A DNA stretch of 6,486 bases from Deltaproteobacteria bacterium (lineage in GTDB: Bacteria; Bdellovibrionota_B; Oligoflexia; Oligoflexales; Bog-1112). Shown here piece by piece: positions 5,738 to 6,486 of this stretch (position 1 is the stretch's first letter; each line of letters starts with the position of its first letter). The notes under the pieces were generated by a model that was given only the letters and a program-made list of their open reading frames with translations, did no database searches and had not been told where the DNA came from. The stretch covers positions 1-6,486 of the forward strand of contig PLEQ01000459.1 in NCBI GenBank assembly GCA_003136475.1. The letters run 5' to 3'. The position numbers were made by a program, and so were the translations under genes.

Positions 5738-6486
5738 TGCTTGTTTTTCTTTTTCAAGCAATTTGAAAATAGTCTGTAGTTGCAAATTCGATGTGCCTTC
5801 ATAGAGTTTACCAATTTTTACATCCCGATAGAACTTCTCAGCCGGAAATTCTTTGATGAAGCCATAACCGCCGTATACTTCAAGACTTAGAGAGGCGACT
5901 TCTTCTGCAATTTCCGAACTCATATATTTGGCCATTGCGGCTTCCTTAGCAAAAGGCAGTTTAGCATCCTTCATCCGTGCTGCATTATAGACAAGCAGAC
6001 GAACGCATTCGATCTGGGTTGCCATACGGGCCAGTTGAAACTGAATGCTTTGAAAATGGTTCAAGGGTTTACCAAACTGAGCACGTTCACGTGCATAGGC
6101 AAAGGCTCCATCAAAAGCGCCTTGCGCCAGACCTAGCATTTGTGAAGCGATACCGATGCGTCCTTCATTCAAGGTTTCGATAGCTATCTTGTAACCTTTA
6201 CCAAGTTCTCCAATAATATTGTCTTGGGAAACTTTCACACCATCAAAGATAAGCTCACAGGTGGAAGAAGCTCGGATACCGAGTTTAACTTCCTTCTTCC
6301 CAATCGTAAATCCAGGGCTATCGCGTTCGACAATAAAACCTGTAATACCCTTGTAGCCCTGGCTTGGATCGATATTGGCAAAGACGACATAGATGTTGGC
6401 TTCCTTGGCATTGGTTATAAAAACTTTTTTACCTTCCAAACGCCAACTGCTGCCTTCTTTAACGGCTCGCGTTTTTAAGGCAAAGG
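5735..6486 (-). CDS. Acyl-CoA dehydrogenase, short-chain/butyryl-CoA type, C-terminal part (cut by right edge)
   Basis: 249 residues are visible and the frame stays open to the right edge; the reading continues upstream of the TTG at 6439 as FALKTRAVKEGSSWR, so that TTG is internal and the gene starts outside the window. The visible part covers the middle beta domain (KKVFITNA, GITGFIVERD, LGIRASSTCEL) and the C-terminal helical domain (NEGRIGIASQMLGLAQGAFD, YARERAQFGKPL, YGGYGFIKEFPAEKFYRDVK, LYEGTSNLQ). The Glu in YEGTS, encoded at 5798-5800, is at the position of the catalytic base in short-chain and butyryl-CoA dehydrogenases, and QFGKP is part of the FAD/dimer region. The enzyme removes two hydrogens from an acyl-CoA to give the 2,3-enoyl-CoA, passing electrons to ETF, in the cytoplasm. 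Chain length or branched preference cannot be read from this part. It is the first visible gene of the cluster and its stop lies within the Shine-Dalgarno region of the CAP-domain gene. Confidence 0.95.
   Translation of the reverse strand, partial: FALKTRAVKEGSSWRLEGKKVFITNAKEANIYVVFANIDPSQGYKGITGFIVERDSPGFTIGKKEVKLGIRASSTCELIFDGVKVSQDNIIGELGKGYKIAIETLNEGRIGIASQMLGLAQGAFDGAFAYARERAQFGKPLNHFQSIQFQLARMATQIECVRLLVYNAARMKDAKLPFAKEAAMAKYMSSEIAEEVASLSLEVYGGYGFIKEFPAEKFYRDVKIGKLYEGTSNLQLQTIFKLLEKEKQA

Noticed and set aside
5512..5766. Plus-strand open frame across the start of the CAP-domain gene
   Set aside because: Basic, Ser-rich translation typical of antisense frames. The minus strand here encodes the signal peptide and the end of the dehydrogenase.
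6437..6439. TTG as the start of the acyl-CoA dehydrogenase
   Set aside because: The frame continues upstream with family-like sequence (ALKTRAVKEG, then WRLEGKKVFITNA), so this codon is an internal Leu and the gene runs off the right edge.

Overview
The window looks like chromosomal DNA of a Gram-negative bacterium of moderate GC. Three products carry export or outer-membrane-type signals, one apparently a twin-arginine (Tat) signal. The protein families and the compact minus-strand operons would fit Bdellovibrionota/Oligoflexia or another delta-type proteobacterium, but that placement is a guess from gene style and not a demonstrated identity. No rRNA, tRNA, insertion sequence, CRISPR array or phage gene is visible.

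Layout, right to left on the minus strand. A first cluster starts beyond the right edge with a butyryl/short-chain-type acyl-CoA dehydrogenase (5735 to the edge). It continues into an exported protein with a C-terminal CAP/SCP-like domain (4755 to about 5699-5738), and then a small signal-peptide protein with outer-membrane beta-barrel character (4167-4754). The spacing is very tight: the CAP gene's ribosome-binding site overlaps the dehydrogenase stop, and the CAP stop TAG is directly followed by the ATG of the next gene.

A single plus-strand gene (3453-4163) for an unrecognised exported protein runs head-on into that cluster; the two stop codons are 3 bases apart. It is divergent from a second minus-strand cluster, across an intergenic region of about 240 bases (3214-3452) that should hold both promoters.

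The second cluster encodes a divergent class III PLP aminotransferase (1732-3213), a membrane-anchored RmuC-family PD-(D/E)XK protein (535-1707), and the N-terminal membrane domain of a Ste24/CAAX-prenyl-protease-1-type M48 peptidase (1-525, cut by the left edge). Spacing again suggests co-transcription: 24 bases between the first two genes, and a Shine-Dalgarno built on the rmuC stop codon for the third. No obvious shared pathway links the three.

The most interesting point is the start of the CAP-domain gene. The first canonical start codon lies inside what reads as a twin-arginine signal peptide. The RR motif is upstream of it, in frame, with only ACG or ATA available as start codons. No complete, clearly new multi-gene system is evident; the exported trio around 3453-5738 is the least understood part.
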